A program made the translations under genes and the position numbers. Shown piece after piece: positions 54,294-63,005 of a stretch of 64,000 nucleotides of DNA (its first letter is position 1; each line of letters begins with the position of its first letter). Location: assembly GCA_963704335.1 (NCBI GenBank), contig OY969889.1, forward strand, positions 744,001 through 808,000, given 5' to 3'. This DNA comes from PALSA-612 sp963704335. GTDB lineage: Bacteria; Actinomycetota; Thermoleophilia; Gaiellales; Gaiellaceae. The notes under the pieces were generated by a model. It saw only the letters and a list, made by a program, of their open reading frames with translations, made no database searches and was not told the DNA's origin.

Positions 54294-54976
54294 GCCAGCA
54301 ATTCCCGCAGTTCTCGCAGGCGCTGGTCGAGCCGCTTCCCGGCCAGCTCGATCCTGTACAGCGTGTACGCGATCGAGAGCATCGCCGCCAGGCAGACGAG
54401 GAAGGTCGCGAACTGCGAGCCGGCCATCTGCGGGCCGTCGCGCGTGAAGGTGACGGGGTGCACGAGGCTCTCGGCCAGGCGAATCGCGAGGAAGCTGATC
54501 GGAATGAGCACGACGCCGAACAGGGCGAACACGGCAGAGATCGAGGCTCGCTGCGGGCCGGGCTCGATGGAGAAGCGGAGCATGAAGTAGGCGCAATAGA
54601 AGAGGAAGAGGATGAGGAACAGGACGAGCTGGCGGTCGCCCCACTCCCACCAATGTCCCCAGCTGATCTTGGCCCAGATCGAGCCCGTGACGAGCGTGAG
54701 CAGGCCGAAGATGACGCCCTGGTGTACCGCCACGTAGCTCTCGAGGTCGCGCTCGTCGCCGCCCTTCCAGAGGTAGAGAAACCCTTTGAGCGCCCCTAGC
54801 CCGAAGCAGACATACGCGGTCAGGGCGATCGGTACGTGGAAATAGAAGATCTTCTGGTTGAGCCCGTCCTGGTCGACGGGTGCGTAGAAGGCGACGAGCG
54901 CGATCGCGGAGACGACGAGTACCGCCGCCACCGCAGCAGCCGCCACGAGCGGGTTATTCCGAGACCACGTACTCAA
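54290..54976 (-). CDS. ccmC: Heme-handling membrane protein CcmC
   Basis: A 228-residue protein with six helices. The heme-binding WWD-type motif reads SWGHWWEWGDRQLVLFLIL, with Gly-Asp-Arg in place of the usual Asp-x-Arg; conserved His residues are in FYFHVPIALTAYV and YVAVHQGVIFGLL. It presents heme for cytochrome c maturation. The start is uncertain: no ATG or GTG fits, and TTG 54976 (LSTWSRNNPLVAA) is the best guess; TTG 55000 is another. It overlaps the ccmB end by 23 bases. Confidence 0.88.
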   Translation of the reverse strand: MSTWSRNNPLVAAAAVAAVLVVSAIALVAFYAPVDQDGLNQKIFYFHVPIALTAYVCFGLGALKGFLYLWKGGDERDLESYVAVHQGVIFGLLTLVTGSIWAKISWGHWWEWGDRQLVLFLILFLFYCAYFMLRFSIEPGPQRASISAVFALFGVVLIPISFLAIRLAESLVHPVTFTRDGPQMAGSQFATFLVCLAAMLSIAYTLYRIELAGKRLDQRLRELRELLA

Positions 54977-55595
54977 AGGATGCCCACGAGATGATCGCAA
55001 AGACGACGTCGTAGAGCGCCAGGAAGCCGAGGTAGCGCCCGGGGTCGTCTGCCACGCTGGAGCCGACTCCGCCGACCACGATCGGGATTGCGAGCGGCAG
55101 GAAGAGCAACGGCAGCAGGAGCTCGCGCGATCGCGTCACGGATGCCATGGCCGCGAGCAGCGTGCCGACCGTGACGATGCCGATGTTCGCCAGTAGCACG
55201 CCGACGACGGTCGTCCAGCCGAGCCCGCCGAAGAAGATCGCGTACGCCGGCAGCGCCACCAGCTCCATGAGCATGAGAAAGACCAGCAAGGCGAGCGACT
55301 TCCCGAGCCAGATCGCGCTGCGGTCACACGGCGCCAGTAGCAACCCATCCATCATCCGCTGCTCGCGCTCGGCCACGAACGCGCGCACCAGCGCCAGCAT
55401 CGCGGTGAAGAGGATCACCACCCAGAGCAGGCCCGCCCCGACCGCATCGGAGTCCTCTGTGGCCACGGCGAAGTGGAAGACGACGAGCCCGGCGATGACG
55501 AACAGCACCATGGCCGGCAGCGTCTCGCGGCCGCGCAGCTCCAGCAGCATGTCCTTGCGCGCCAGCACCGCCGCGTCGTGGAAATACCGCTTCAT
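54954..55595 (-). CDS. ccmB: Heme exporter/ABC-type membrane protein CcmB
   Basis: A 213-residue, six-helix permease partner of CcmA. DAAVLARKDMLLELRGRETLPAMVLFVIAGLVVFHFA at the start and MMDGLLLAPCDRSAIWLGKSLALLVFLMLMELVALP in the middle are family features. With CcmA and CcmC it forms the complex that loads heme for cytochrome c assembly. The ATG overlaps the ccmA stop by four bases. Confidence 0.92.
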   Translation of the reverse strand: MKRYFHDAAVLARKDMLLELRGRETLPAMVLFVIAGLVVFHFAVATEDSDAVGAGLLWVVILFTAMLALVRAFVAEREQRMMDGLLLAPCDRSAIWLGKSLALLVFLMLMELVALPAYAIFFGGLGWTTVVGVLLANIGIVTVGTLLAAMASVTRSRELLLPLLFLPLAIPIVVGGVGSSVADDPGRYLGFLALYDVVFAIISWASFEYVVSE

Positions 55596-56176
55596 GTGAG
55601 AGCGAGCGAGCCGCTCGCGAGCGGGGCGAGCCGCAGCGGGTCGTGGGTGGCGACGAGGCAGGTGGCCGTGTTCCGGAGCTCCGCCAGCTCACGGTCGAGC
55701 AGGTCGACGCCCGCCTCGTCGAGAGCGCTGTAGGGCTCGTCGAGGATCAGCAGCTCGGGGTCGTGCAGCAGCGAGCGGCAGAGCGCAAGCCGCTGCGCCA
55801 TGCCCCGTGAGAACGTCGACACGAGCTCGCCGCGCGCGTCCCAGAGGCCAAAGCGCTCGAGCAGCATGCCGATGCGCTCGCGCCGCTCCTCGATCGCGTA
55901 CAGCCTCCCGTACAGGTCGAGGTTCTCGAGCGCCGTCAGCTCCTTGTAGACGAGCGGCTCGTGGCCGAGGAAGCCGATGCCGGCGCGATCGACGCTCACG
56001 TCCAGCTCGCCTGACGTCGGCGCGGCCAACCCGGCGCAGAGCCGCAGCAGTGTCGTCTTGCCCGAGCCGTTGGGCCCGGTGACGACGAAGAAGCCGCCCC
56101 GCGGCAGCTCGAACTCGATGTCTTGCAGGACACGCTTGTCGCCGTAGCGCTTGCCCAGGCCCGTCGCACGGATCAC
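55592..56176 (-). CDS. ccmA: Cytochrome c biogenesis ATP-binding protein CcmA
   Basis: A 194-residue ABC ATPase. Walker A is VTGPNGSGKTTLLRLCAGL, near residue 35; GFLGHEPLVYKELTALENLDLYGRLY is the typical CcmA Q-loop part; the signature reads FSRGMAQRLALCRSLLHDPELLILDEPYSALD, with SRGM replacing the common SGGQ, as in many CcmA proteins. GTG 56176 overlaps the ubiA-like stop. The frame upstream is open only because of high G+C. Confidence 0.9.
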   Translation of the reverse strand: MIRATGLGKRYGDKRVLQDIEFELPRGGFFVVTGPNGSGKTTLLRLCAGLAAPTSGELDVSVDRAGIGFLGHEPLVYKELTALENLDLYGRLYAIEERRERIGMLLERFGLWDARGELVSTFSRGMAQRLALCRSLLHDPELLILDEPYSALDEAGVDLLDRELAELRNTATCLVATHDPLRLAPLASGSLALT

Positions 56177-57036
56177 AGCGTCACGTCCGCGAGCACGAAG
56201 CAGAAGAAGACGATGCTGATCACGCCGTTCAGCGTGAAGAACGCCGTGTTCAGGCGTCGCAGGTCGCCCGGCGACACGATCGCGTGCTCGTACGCGAGCA
56301 GAGCCGCGACGGCGCCCACGCCGAGCCAGTAGAAGACACCGGTGTCGAGCTCGACGCCTGCCCAGGCGAGCAGCGCGACGGTCGAGACGTGCAGGACGCG
56401 GGCGCCCCAGAACGCGGCGCGGATGCCGAAGCGCGCCGGAAATGAGTGGAGGCTCTGCTCGCGGTCGATCTCGATGTCGAAGATCGCGTAGAGGAGGTCG
56501 AAGCCGGACACCCAGGCGGCGACCGCGGCCCCGAGCAGCCACGCCCCCAACGGCAGCTCCCCCGTCATCGCTACCCAGCCACCGACCGGCGCGAGGCCCA
56601 GCGTTGCGCCCAGCCAGGCGTGACTCAGCCACGTCACGCGCTTGAGGTACGGGTAGACGACGAACATCGCCACGGGAATCGGCCACAGCCAGCGCACGAC
56701 CGGATCGAGGTTGAACACGGCGAGCAAGAAGACGGCCAATGAGCCGGCGCAGAAGCCGAGCACCTGCCAAGGGCGCAACGTTCCCTGCGGCAGCTCACGC
56801 CCTGCCGTGCGGGGGTTGCGTGCGTCGATCCCCGCGTCGACGAGGCGATTGATCGCCATCGCGAGCGATCGAGCTCCGACCATGGCCAGCGTCAACCAGA
56901 CCATCTGCGTCGCGCTCGGCACCTGGTCGAGCGCGAGGAACGCACCCACGTAGGCGAACGGCAGCGCGAAAACCGTGTGCTCGAACTTCACGAGCGACGC
57001 GAAGCGCCGCGGGTAGACGACCGCGCTCTCCATCAC
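56173..57036 (-). CDS. UbiA-family prenyltransferase, probably for menaquinone (MqnP-like)
   Basis: A 287-residue, eight-to-nine-helix prenyltransferase. The two Asp-rich motifs are AINRLVDAGIDARNPRTAGRELPQG near residue 62 and DLLYAIFDIEIDREQSLHSFPARFG near 180, both needed to bind the prenyl diphosphate. The sequence matches the UbiA-like enzyme that often travels with the futalosine menaquinone route; 4-hydroxybenzoate prenylation is the alternative. Quinone supply suits the nearby complex I. It overlaps moaB (TGA/ATG) and ccmA. Confidence 0.85.
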   Translation of the reverse strand: MMESAVVYPRRFASLVKFEHTVFALPFAYVGAFLALDQVPSATQMVWLTLAMVGARSLAMAINRLVDAGIDARNPRTAGRELPQGTLRPWQVLGFCAGSLAVFLLAVFNLDPVVRWLWPIPVAMFVVYPYLKRVTWLSHAWLGATLGLAPVGGWVAMTGELPLGAWLLGAAVAAWVSGFDLLYAIFDIEIDREQSLHSFPARFGIRAAFWGARVLHVSTVALLAWAGVELDTGVFYWLGVGAVAALLAYEHAIVSPGDLRRLNTAFFTLNGVISIVFFCFVLADVTL

Positions 57037-57512
57037 GTCTGGCGGTGCGCCGTCTCCTCACCCGCGATCAGCTTCACGGCGTGTCCGAGCGCCGGCCGGA
57101 GCACGGCGAAGCCGTCCCGGCAACCGCCCGGCGAGCCCGGCAGGTTGACGACGAGCGTCCGTCCACGAATGCCGGCGATCCCACGCGAGAGCATGCCGTG
57201 AGGCGTCTTCGCAACGGCATCCGCTCGGATCGCCTCGGCGATACCGAGCGCCCAGCGGTCGACGACGGCGCGGGTGGCCTCCGGCGTGACGTCGCGCGGC
57301 CCGACGCCGGTGCCGCCGGTCGTGAGCACGACCTGGGCGGACTCGGCGAGCTCGGAGATCGCCTGCGAGATCTCGTCGCTCTCGTCCGGGACGACGCGCC
57401 GGGTGACCTCGTACCCCTCGGCAGCGAGCAGCTCGGCCAGCACGTCGCCGCTCAGATCTTCACGGGTGCCCTCGGAGACACCGTCCGACACCGTGAGCAC
57501 GGCGGCGTTCAC
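57033..57512 (-). CDS. moaB: Molybdopterin biosynthesis protein MoaB/MogA
   Basis: A 159-residue protein which adenylylates molybdopterin before metal insertion. The start is AAVLTVSDGVSEGTREDLSGDVL; VVLTTGGTGVGPRDVTPEATRAV near residue 63 and VVNLPGSPGGCRDGF near 122 are the nucleotide-binding and active-site motifs. GTG start overlaps the moaC stop by four bases. The label MogA is equally fair on sequence alone. Confidence 0.92.
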   Translation of the reverse strand: MNAAVLTVSDGVSEGTREDLSGDVLAELLAAEGYEVTRRVVPDESDEISQAISELAESAQVVLTTGGTGVGPRDVTPEATRAVVDRWALGIAEAIRADAVAKTPHGMLSRGIAGIRGRTLVVNLPGSPGGCRDGFAVLRPALGHAVKLIAGEETAHRQT

Positions 57513-57967
57513 GACTTCGTCTTCTCCACCAGCCGGATCTCCTCGACGATCAGCTCCGAGTCCACGCCCTTGACCATGTCGTAGATCGTGAGCGCTGCGA
57601 TCGACGCAGCCGTCAGCGCCTCCATCTCGACACCGGTCTGCGCGGTCGTCTCGGCCACGGCCGTGATCTCCACGGAGGCATCGGCCGGCTCGGCCTTGAC
57701 GCTGACATGCGTGAGCGGGAGCGGATGGCAGAGTGGGATCAGCTCGCTCGTCCGCTTGGCGGCCATGATGCCGGCCACCTCGGCGCAGGCGAGAGCGTCT
57801 CCCTTGGGCAGCTCCCGGAGGCGCTCGACCGTGGCCTCCGCCATGCGCACCGTCGCCGTGGCGGTCGCCCGCCGCTTCTGCATCGGCTTGCCGCCCACGT
57901 CGACCATGTGGACGCGGCCGGACTCGTCGAGATGCGAGAGGTCGCTGCCCATCAAGGCGTTGTCCAT
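57509..57967 (-). CDS. moaC: Cyclic pyranopterin monophosphate synthase MoaC
   Basis: A 152-residue enzyme of the second half of the first step of molybdenum cofactor synthesis, working on the MoaA product. SHLDESGRVHMVDVGGKPMQKRRATATATV, AGIMAAKRTSELIPLCHPLPLTHV (catalytic Lys and His region) and TTAQTGVEMEALTAASIAALTIYDMVK are all conserved. ATG 57967 or ATG 57952 may be used. It is the first gene of the long minus-strand run that leads to hemCD. The 53 bases to the otsA-like gene hold no clear terminator. Confidence 0.94.
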   Translation of the reverse strand: MDNALMGSDLSHLDESGRVHMVDVGGKPMQKRRATATATVRMAEATVERLRELPKGDALACAEVAGIMAAKRTSELIPLCHPLPLTHVSVKAEPADASVEITAVAETTAQTGVEMEALTAASIAALTIYDMVKGVDSELIVEEIRLVEKTKS

Positions 57968-58020
57968 TTCGACAACGGCCCGGCAGCCCTGGCTGCGACC
58001 TCAGCCGTCACGGGGCGAGT

Positions 58021-59475
58021 CTAGCCGTGTGCAGCAGCTGAAAGCTGGTCCAGGGCGGCGAATAGTCCCTCCGCCCACCAGCCGATGTCGTGTGAGCGGA
58101 TGTGCGCCTGCAATCCCGCAAGCCGCGCGGCCCGATCCTCATCCGACAGCTCGAGTGCCCAGTGCAGCGCGTCTGCCTGCTCGCCGATGTCGAACGGGCT
58201 GACGACCAGCGCCCACGGCGCCAGCTCGTCAACGGCGCCCGCGTTCTCCGAGAGCACGAGCACGCCGTCGCGCGCATTGAGCACCGGCCCTTCCTTGGCG
58301 ACGAGATTGAGGCCGTCGAAGATCGGATTCACGAACAGCACGTCGTACTCCGTGTAGGCGGCGACCGAGAGGGGAAAGTCGTCCGCGAGCCGCAGGTCGA
58401 TCACGTCTGCGCCGGCGCGTTCGTTCACGTCCGCGGCGACCTGCTCGATCTCGGCCAGGTACTTGGCGTACTCCGGGATCTCCTGCCGCGACGGATCGAG
58501 CAGCGCGAGCATCCTGACTCGCCCGCGGTGCTCAGGATGGCGCTCGAGCAGCAGCTCGAAGGCACGAAAGCCACGGAGGATGTTCTTCGAGGGATCGGTA
58601 CGGTCGACGCGCACTACAAGACGCTCGGGCCGCTCGCGGCGCAGTGCAGCCTGCCGCTCGAGTACGGCATCCTCGATCGCGAGGGCGTCGAGCTCACCCG
58701 CATCCACGGAGATCGGGCGAGCCATCGTCTGGGTCGCACGGCCCGCGTACTCGATCGCGGTGCCGACCGGATCGGCGCCGGTAATAGCCGATGCCGCCTC
58801 CGCGAACAACCGCCGCCAGCGCTCCGTGTGAAAGCCGACAAGGTCGTTCGCCAGCAGGCCGTTGTGCACCGCCCAGCGCATGTCGGACGGTAGGACGCTC
58901 CAGCCGTCGACGCTGACCCAGGGGATGTGCACGAAATGTGCGAGCCGCGCGTCCGGACAGCGCTCGCGCACGAGTCGAGGGGCGAGATAGAGGTGATAGT
59001 CGTGGAAGAACACCGTGGCGCCGGGCTCCTGCTCGAGCTCGTCGACGACCGCGCCTGCGAAGCCGCCGTTCACCTCCACGTAGCCGCCGTGCCAGGCCTC
59101 GTGGAACGACTCGTCGAGCGCGGGCGATCGCACGAGATCCCACAACCGGTGCTGTATGAACCACAACATCGGGTTGGCCACGACGTTGTAGTGGCGGTCG
59201 TACGCGGCCGGATCGTGAGGCACGAGCCGCAACCGGAAAGGCGAGCCGCGGCGAGAAAGCTCGTCGAAGCTGCCGTTGCCCGCCTCCTCTGCGACGGCTC
59301 GATCCTCGGCGCTGATCGCGCTGGCGATCCACGTCACGTCGTAGTCGGAGGCAAGGCTGTCGATGGCGGTGACAAGACCGCCGCCGCCTCTGCGTGTGCT
59401 GCGACTTCCCGATTCGTCGCGGCCGTAGATGACTGGGCCGCGGTTCGAGACGACAATCAGCCGGCGACGAGTCAT
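58021..59475 (-). CDS. otsA: GT20-family trehalose-6-phosphate synthase-like glycosyltransferase
   Basis: A 484-residue GT-B enzyme. It opens with LIVVSNRGPVIYGRDESGSRSTRRGGGGLVTAIDSL, shows FFHDYHLYLAPRLVRERCPDARLAHFVHIPW in the middle, and RVDRTDPSKNILRGFRAFELLLERHPEHRGRV plus NPIFDGLNLVAKEGPVLN in the second half. The GG pair, HDYHL and the R/K phosphate site are as in OtsA. UDP- or GDP-glucose is the likely donor. No OtsB phosphatase is next to it; instead the trehalose synthase TreT gene overlaps its start (ATGA). Confidence 0.87.
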   Translation of the reverse strand: MTRRRLIVVSNRGPVIYGRDESGSRSTRRGGGGLVTAIDSLASDYDVTWIASAISAEDRAVAEEAGNGSFDELSRRGSPFRLRLVPHDPAAYDRHYNVVANPMLWFIQHRLWDLVRSPALDESFHEAWHGGYVEVNGGFAGAVVDELEQEPGATVFFHDYHLYLAPRLVRERCPDARLAHFVHIPWVSVDGWSVLPSDMRWAVHNGLLANDLVGFHTERWRRLFAEAASAITGADPVGTAIEYAGRATQTMARPISVDAGELDALAIEDAVLERQAALRRERPERLVVRVDRTDPSKNILRGFRAFELLLERHPEHRGRVRMLALLDPSRQEIPEYAKYLAEIEQVAADVNERAGADVIDLRLADDFPLSVAAYTEYDVLFVNPIFDGLNLVAKEGPVLNARDGVLVLSENAGAVDELAPWALVVSPFDIGEQADALHWALELSDEDRAARLAGLQAHIRSHDIGWWAEGLFAALDQLSAAAHG

Positions 59476-60761
59476 CCCGTCGGCTCGGCTGCAACCTCCA
59501 CGAGCTCCGCGCCGCCCGCGCTCTCCGAGCCGAGCAGGCGGTTGAAGAGCGCAAGCCAGTCGCGGAGCAATCTCGGGGTGAGGAAGTGCCTCCGCACGTG
59601 CTCCTTGCCGCGCAGCGCTGCCTCACGGGCCGCGGCAGGATCGGCCATGATCTCGAGACACGCGTCGGCGCATTCGGTCGACGAGTCGACGAGCCAGCCC
59701 GTAGCGCCGTGATCGATCTGGGTGACGATGCCGCCGACGCGGCCGGCCACGACCGGCCGGGCCTTCCAGAGACCTTCCGACACGGTCAGACCGAATCCCT
59801 CGCGGATCGACTTCTGGATCAGCGCCGCGGAGTACACCTGAAATGCATTCACCTCGACCGAGCCGACGTTGTTGAGGTTCGAGAGCACGAAAATGTCGGG
59901 ATCCTCGCCTGCATACGCGACCGTCTGGTTGTAGAAGTCCCAGCCCTCGGGATCGTCGTGCGCCATCGAGCCGACGAGGGCCAGCTGAACGCCCGGATGC
60001 GCTTGCTTCACGACGCGGTAGGCGTCGATGACGCCCAGCGGGTCCTTCCACGGATCGAAGCGGGAGACCTGGGTGAGCAGCGGCCGGCTCGTGTCGATGC
60101 CGAACTGGTTGATGATGTACACGGACTCCTCGAGCGGCAAAGCCATGTTCTTCGGCGCCAGCGGATCGATCGCCGGCGGCCAGATGTACGACCTGGGCAG
60201 CACGCCGCCGCGCGGGACGTACTCCTGCATGTGGAAGATGGCCGCGTCGTGCTTCGCGATGGAGGGCAGGAGCAGGCCGAGCACGTCCTCGTTCGGCGTC
60301 GACAGGTCGATGTGGCAGCGCCAGATCCAGCGGGCCGCCGACTCCGGGGCCGTCTCGATCATCGCCGCGGGCTGCGCGTCGTGGACGATGATGATGTCGT
60401 AGTCGCCGTCGAGCAACCGCGCGTTCTCGGCGTTGCAGCGCCGGTAGTTCTCTTGCTGCTCCTCGGTCAGCCCCTCCGGATTGCCCTGGAGCGCGTTGTG
60501 GATTGTCTTCGTGACGTCGAAGAAGCCGTCCGTGGCCTGGATGATCCGCCATTCGACCTCCAGCCCGACGTCAGCCATCAGCGGCACCAACGTGTAGTTG
60601 ATTTCCGCCACACCGCCGCCGAAGGCCGTGGCCGACAGGTGGAGCACACGCTTGCCGACGAGCGGCGCGGCCAGCTCGTCGATCTCGGCCATCAGCCCAG
60701 GCGTCGATATCGACGCGTAGTCCGCGAGCGATTTCCGTCCGACATTGACGAGATTCAGCAT
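59472..60761 (-). CDS. treT: Trehalose synthase TreT-like glycosyltransferase (GT4)
   Basis: A 429-residue GT-B enzyme. RVLHLSATAFGGGVAEINYTLVPLMADVGLEVEWRII near residue 50 and DIIIVHDAQPAAMI, WRCHIDLSTPN and VSRFDPWKDPLGVIDAYRVVK are typical of TreT, which joins glucose and an NDP-glucose to trehalose. EGFGLTVSEGLWKARPVVAGRVGGI holds the sugar-nucleotide Glu. With the GT20 neighbour this gives two trehalose routes in one operon. ATG 60761; a TATCGT box lies about 20 bases upstream, and a near-palindrome at 60816-60831. Confidence 0.87.
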   Translation of the reverse strand: MLNLVNVGRKSLADYASISTPGLMAEIDELAAPLVGKRVLHLSATAFGGGVAEINYTLVPLMADVGLEVEWRIIQATDGFFDVTKTIHNALQGNPEGLTEEQQENYRRCNAENARLLDGDYDIIIVHDAQPAAMIETAPESAARWIWRCHIDLSTPNEDVLGLLLPSIAKHDAAIFHMQEYVPRGGVLPRSYIWPPAIDPLAPKNMALPLEESVYIINQFGIDTSRPLLTQVSRFDPWKDPLGVIDAYRVVKQAHPGVQLALVGSMAHDDPEGWDFYNQTVAYAGEDPDIFVLSNLNNVGSVEVNAFQVYSAALIQKSIREGFGLTVSEGLWKARPVVAGRVGGIVTQIDHGATGWLVDSSTECADACLEIMADPAAAREAALRGKEHVRRHFLTPRLLRDWLALFNRLLGSESAGGAELVEVAAEPTG

Positions 60762-60815
60762 GGAAACACGGCTCCGCGGCAACGATACAGCCCGAGCAGG
60801 CCGGTACCGCACAAC

Positions 60816-60831
60816 GTTTCCACGTGAAAAC
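60816..60831. promoter_or_regulatory. Near-palindrome upstream of the trehalose operon
   Basis: GTTTCCACGTGAAAAC, a 16-base inverted repeat with one mismatched pair around CACGTG. It lies 55-70 bases upstream of treT and just after the histidine kinase stop. It may be an operator. Confidence 0.35.
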
Positions 60832-60843
60832 GCCGGTGACGAA

Positions 60844-62274
60844 CTAGGTGGCCGCCTGAACCGGCGTCTTTGTCGTGCTTTCGACAGAAAGCGCCGCCGC
60901 GGGAAGGGTGACGGCAAACGTCGTGCGGCCCTCGGAACGCTCGAGCTCGAGAGCGCCGCCCATCAGGCGCACCAGCTCGCGCGCGATCGCGAGGCCGAGC
61001 CCGCTGCCCGAAGCCTGGGCACCGTCCACGCGGTAGAAGCGCTCGAAGATGTTCGCGATCTCGGCCTCGTCGATTCCCGGTCCGTCGTCCGAGACGGAGA
61101 GCCGCGCGCGCCCGCGGTCCTCCGTCACCTCGATCCAGACATGCGTCCCGCTCGGCGTGTGCACGAGCGCGTTCTCGAGCAGGATCCGCGCGATCTGCAA
61201 GAGACGCTGCTCGTCCGCGATGGCGAGGACGGACCGCGGCGCGTCCACCTCGAGGTCGTGCCCGCTCTGGAGCGCAACGGCCACGAACTCGCCTGCCACC
61301 GTTCGCGCCACCTCGTCCACAGCGACTGCCTCACGATCGAGGTCGATGTGCCCGGCGTCCAGGCGAGAGAGGTCGAGCAGCTCCTTTGCGAGCTTTTCCA
61401 GCCGCTGCACCTGCTCGCGCATGGTGGTCAGGAACTCGCGGCGCGTCTCCTCGTCCAACTCCTCGTCGTCGAGCAGCTCGAGAAAGCCGCCGAGCGAGAA
61501 GACCGGCGTTCGCAGCTCGTGCGACGCATTCGCGATGAACTCACGGCGGGCATGGTCGAGCTGTGCCAGCCGCCGTCGCATGCGCTCGAACGCGCGCGCA
61601 AGCTCACCCACCTCGTCCTGACCGGTGTCCACGACCGGCTCGTCGAACATGCCGTTGGCGATGCGATCGGCTGCCCGCTCTAGCCGGCGGATACGGCGTG
61701 CAAACACCCACGCGAGCGCGTAACCGACCACGAATACGAGCGCCAGGACGACGCCTCCAGCGATCAAGAGCCGGCGCTTGACGAGGCTCACGTCCCCGAG
61801 CGCGCGAGCGAGCGAGGCGGACAGCAGCAGCACCGTCCCGTCGCTCGCGACAGGGACGGCGACCTCCGCGTACCGCACACCGTCCCGGGTCACCGTCGAG
61901 CGGTGGAGAGCGAGATCACGGGAGGCGCTGATCGCCACAGAGTCCGTACGAATGTCACTCGAGCTGCCGCCGCCCTGAGAGTCCGCGAGGACGTTCATCG
62001 TCCACTCGGGTGCTTTCGAAAGCGGCCGGAGCAGCACGACGCGGGAGTTCGTCGTCGTGCCCGCGCGGTCGTAGAAGTCCTGGCCGAGCACGTCGCTGTC
62101 CGAGATCTGCTGCGCGAGCGCGGGCACGCTCCGCTCGAGGTCGTTCAGCCGCGAATCGATGAGCCGGCTCTCGAGCGACGGCGCCACCGCTGCGTACACG
62201 AGGCCCAGCGCCGCAGTCACGCAGAGCAGGAGCGCGAGACTGAGTCGCGCACCGACACTGCGGAAAGGGTTCAC
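60844..62274 (-). CDS. Sensor histidine kinase
   Basis: A 476-residue membrane kinase. Helix 1 (LSLALLLCVTAALGLVYAAV), an extracytoplasmic sensor of about 135 residues, helix 2 (LLIAGGVVLALVFVVGYALAWVF), a HAMP domain, then the H-box EFIANASHELRTPVFSLGGFLELL, N-box LLQIARILLENALVHTP, G1 SVSDDGPGIDEAEI and G2 ASGSGLGLAIARELV. All catalytic boxes are intact. It should phosphorylate the OmpR-type regulator whose gene overlaps its GTG start. The signal is unknown. Confidence 0.92.
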   Translation of the reverse strand: MNPFRSVGARLSLALLLCVTAALGLVYAAVAPSLESRLIDSRLNDLERSVPALAQQISDSDVLGQDFYDRAGTTTNSRVVLLRPLSKAPEWTMNVLADSQGGGSSSDIRTDSVAISASRDLALHRSTVTRDGVRYAEVAVPVASDGTVLLLSASLARALGDVSLVKRRLLIAGGVVLALVFVVGYALAWVFARRIRRLERAADRIANGMFDEPVVDTGQDEVGELARAFERMRRRLAQLDHARREFIANASHELRTPVFSLGGFLELLDDEELDEETRREFLTTMREQVQRLEKLAKELLDLSRLDAGHIDLDREAVAVDEVARTVAGEFVAVALQSGHDLEVDAPRSVLAIADEQRLLQIARILLENALVHTPSGTHVWIEVTEDRGRARLSVSDDGPGIDEAEIANIFERFYRVDGAQASGSGLGLAIARELVRLMGGALELERSEGRTTFAVTLPAAALSVESTTKTPVQAAT

Positions 62275-62969
62275 GCGTCGCGGAAGCGGTAGCCGACGCC
62301 GCGCACCGTCAGGATGAACTGCGGCTCGCTCGGCGTGGGCTCGAGCTTCTCGCGGAGGTGGCGCACGTGCACGTCGATCGTGCGTGGATCGCGATAGGCG
62401 GAGTCTCCCCAGAGCGCGACGAGCAACGCCTGCCGGCTGTACACGCGGCCCGGTTTCGACGCCAACGCCGAGAGCAGCTCGAACTCGACGTACGTGAGCT
62501 CCACCGGCTCGCCGTTCATCTGCACCGCCCGCCTGGCCGGATCGACGACGAGGCCGTCGATGGAGATCGCCTCCTGTCCGTCCGCGTCGTGCTTCGGCGC
62601 AGCGGCACGGCGCAGGGCGGCCTTGACCCGGCTACGAAACTCCCGGATCGAGAACGGCTTCGTGATGTAGTCGTCGGCCCCGAGCTCGAGGCCGAGCACT
62701 TTGTCCACCTCGTCGTCTCGAGCCGTGAGCATGATGATGGGTACGTGGCTGACGGCGCGTAGCCGTTTGCAGACCTCGAGCCCGTCGAGCTTCGGCAGCA
62801 TGAGATCGAGCACCACGAGGTCGACGGAGTGCTCGTCGAACTGCCGCAGCGCCTCGTCACCGTCGCGCGCCTGCACGACGCGGTAACCGTCGCGCTCGAG
62901 GGGGTAAGCCAAGAGCTTCTGGACGGCTTCCTCGTCGTCGACCAGAAGGATGGTTGCAGGGTTCGACAT
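62271..62969 (-). CDS. OmpR/PhoB-family response regulator
   Basis: A 232-residue regulator. The receiver domain has the acidic pocket in ILLVDDEEAVQ, the phosphorylated Asp in DLVVLDLMLPKLDG, then MLTARDDEVDKVLGLELGADDYITKPFS. The winged-helix DNA-binding domain ends with DPRTIDVHVRHLREKLEPTPSEPQFILTVRGVGYRF. It is transcribed with the sensor kinase, from a promoter that may use TATAGT (minus strand) about 22 bases upstream of ATG 62969. The trehalose genes lie downstream on the same strand, so they are possible targets. Confidence 0.94.
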   Translation of the reverse strand: MSNPATILLVDDEEAVQKLLAYPLERDGYRVVQARDGDEALRQFDEHSVDLVVLDLMLPKLDGLEVCKRLRAVSHVPIIMLTARDDEVDKVLGLELGADDYITKPFSIREFRSRVKAALRRAAAPKHDADGQEAISIDGLVVDPARRAVQMNGEPVELTYVEFELLSALASKPGRVYSRQALLVALWGDSAYRDPRTIDVHVRHLREKLEPTPSEPQFILTVRGVGYRFRDA

Positions 62970-63005
62970 GAGCCGCGGGTAGCCGCGACCTACTATAGCC
63001 GCGCC

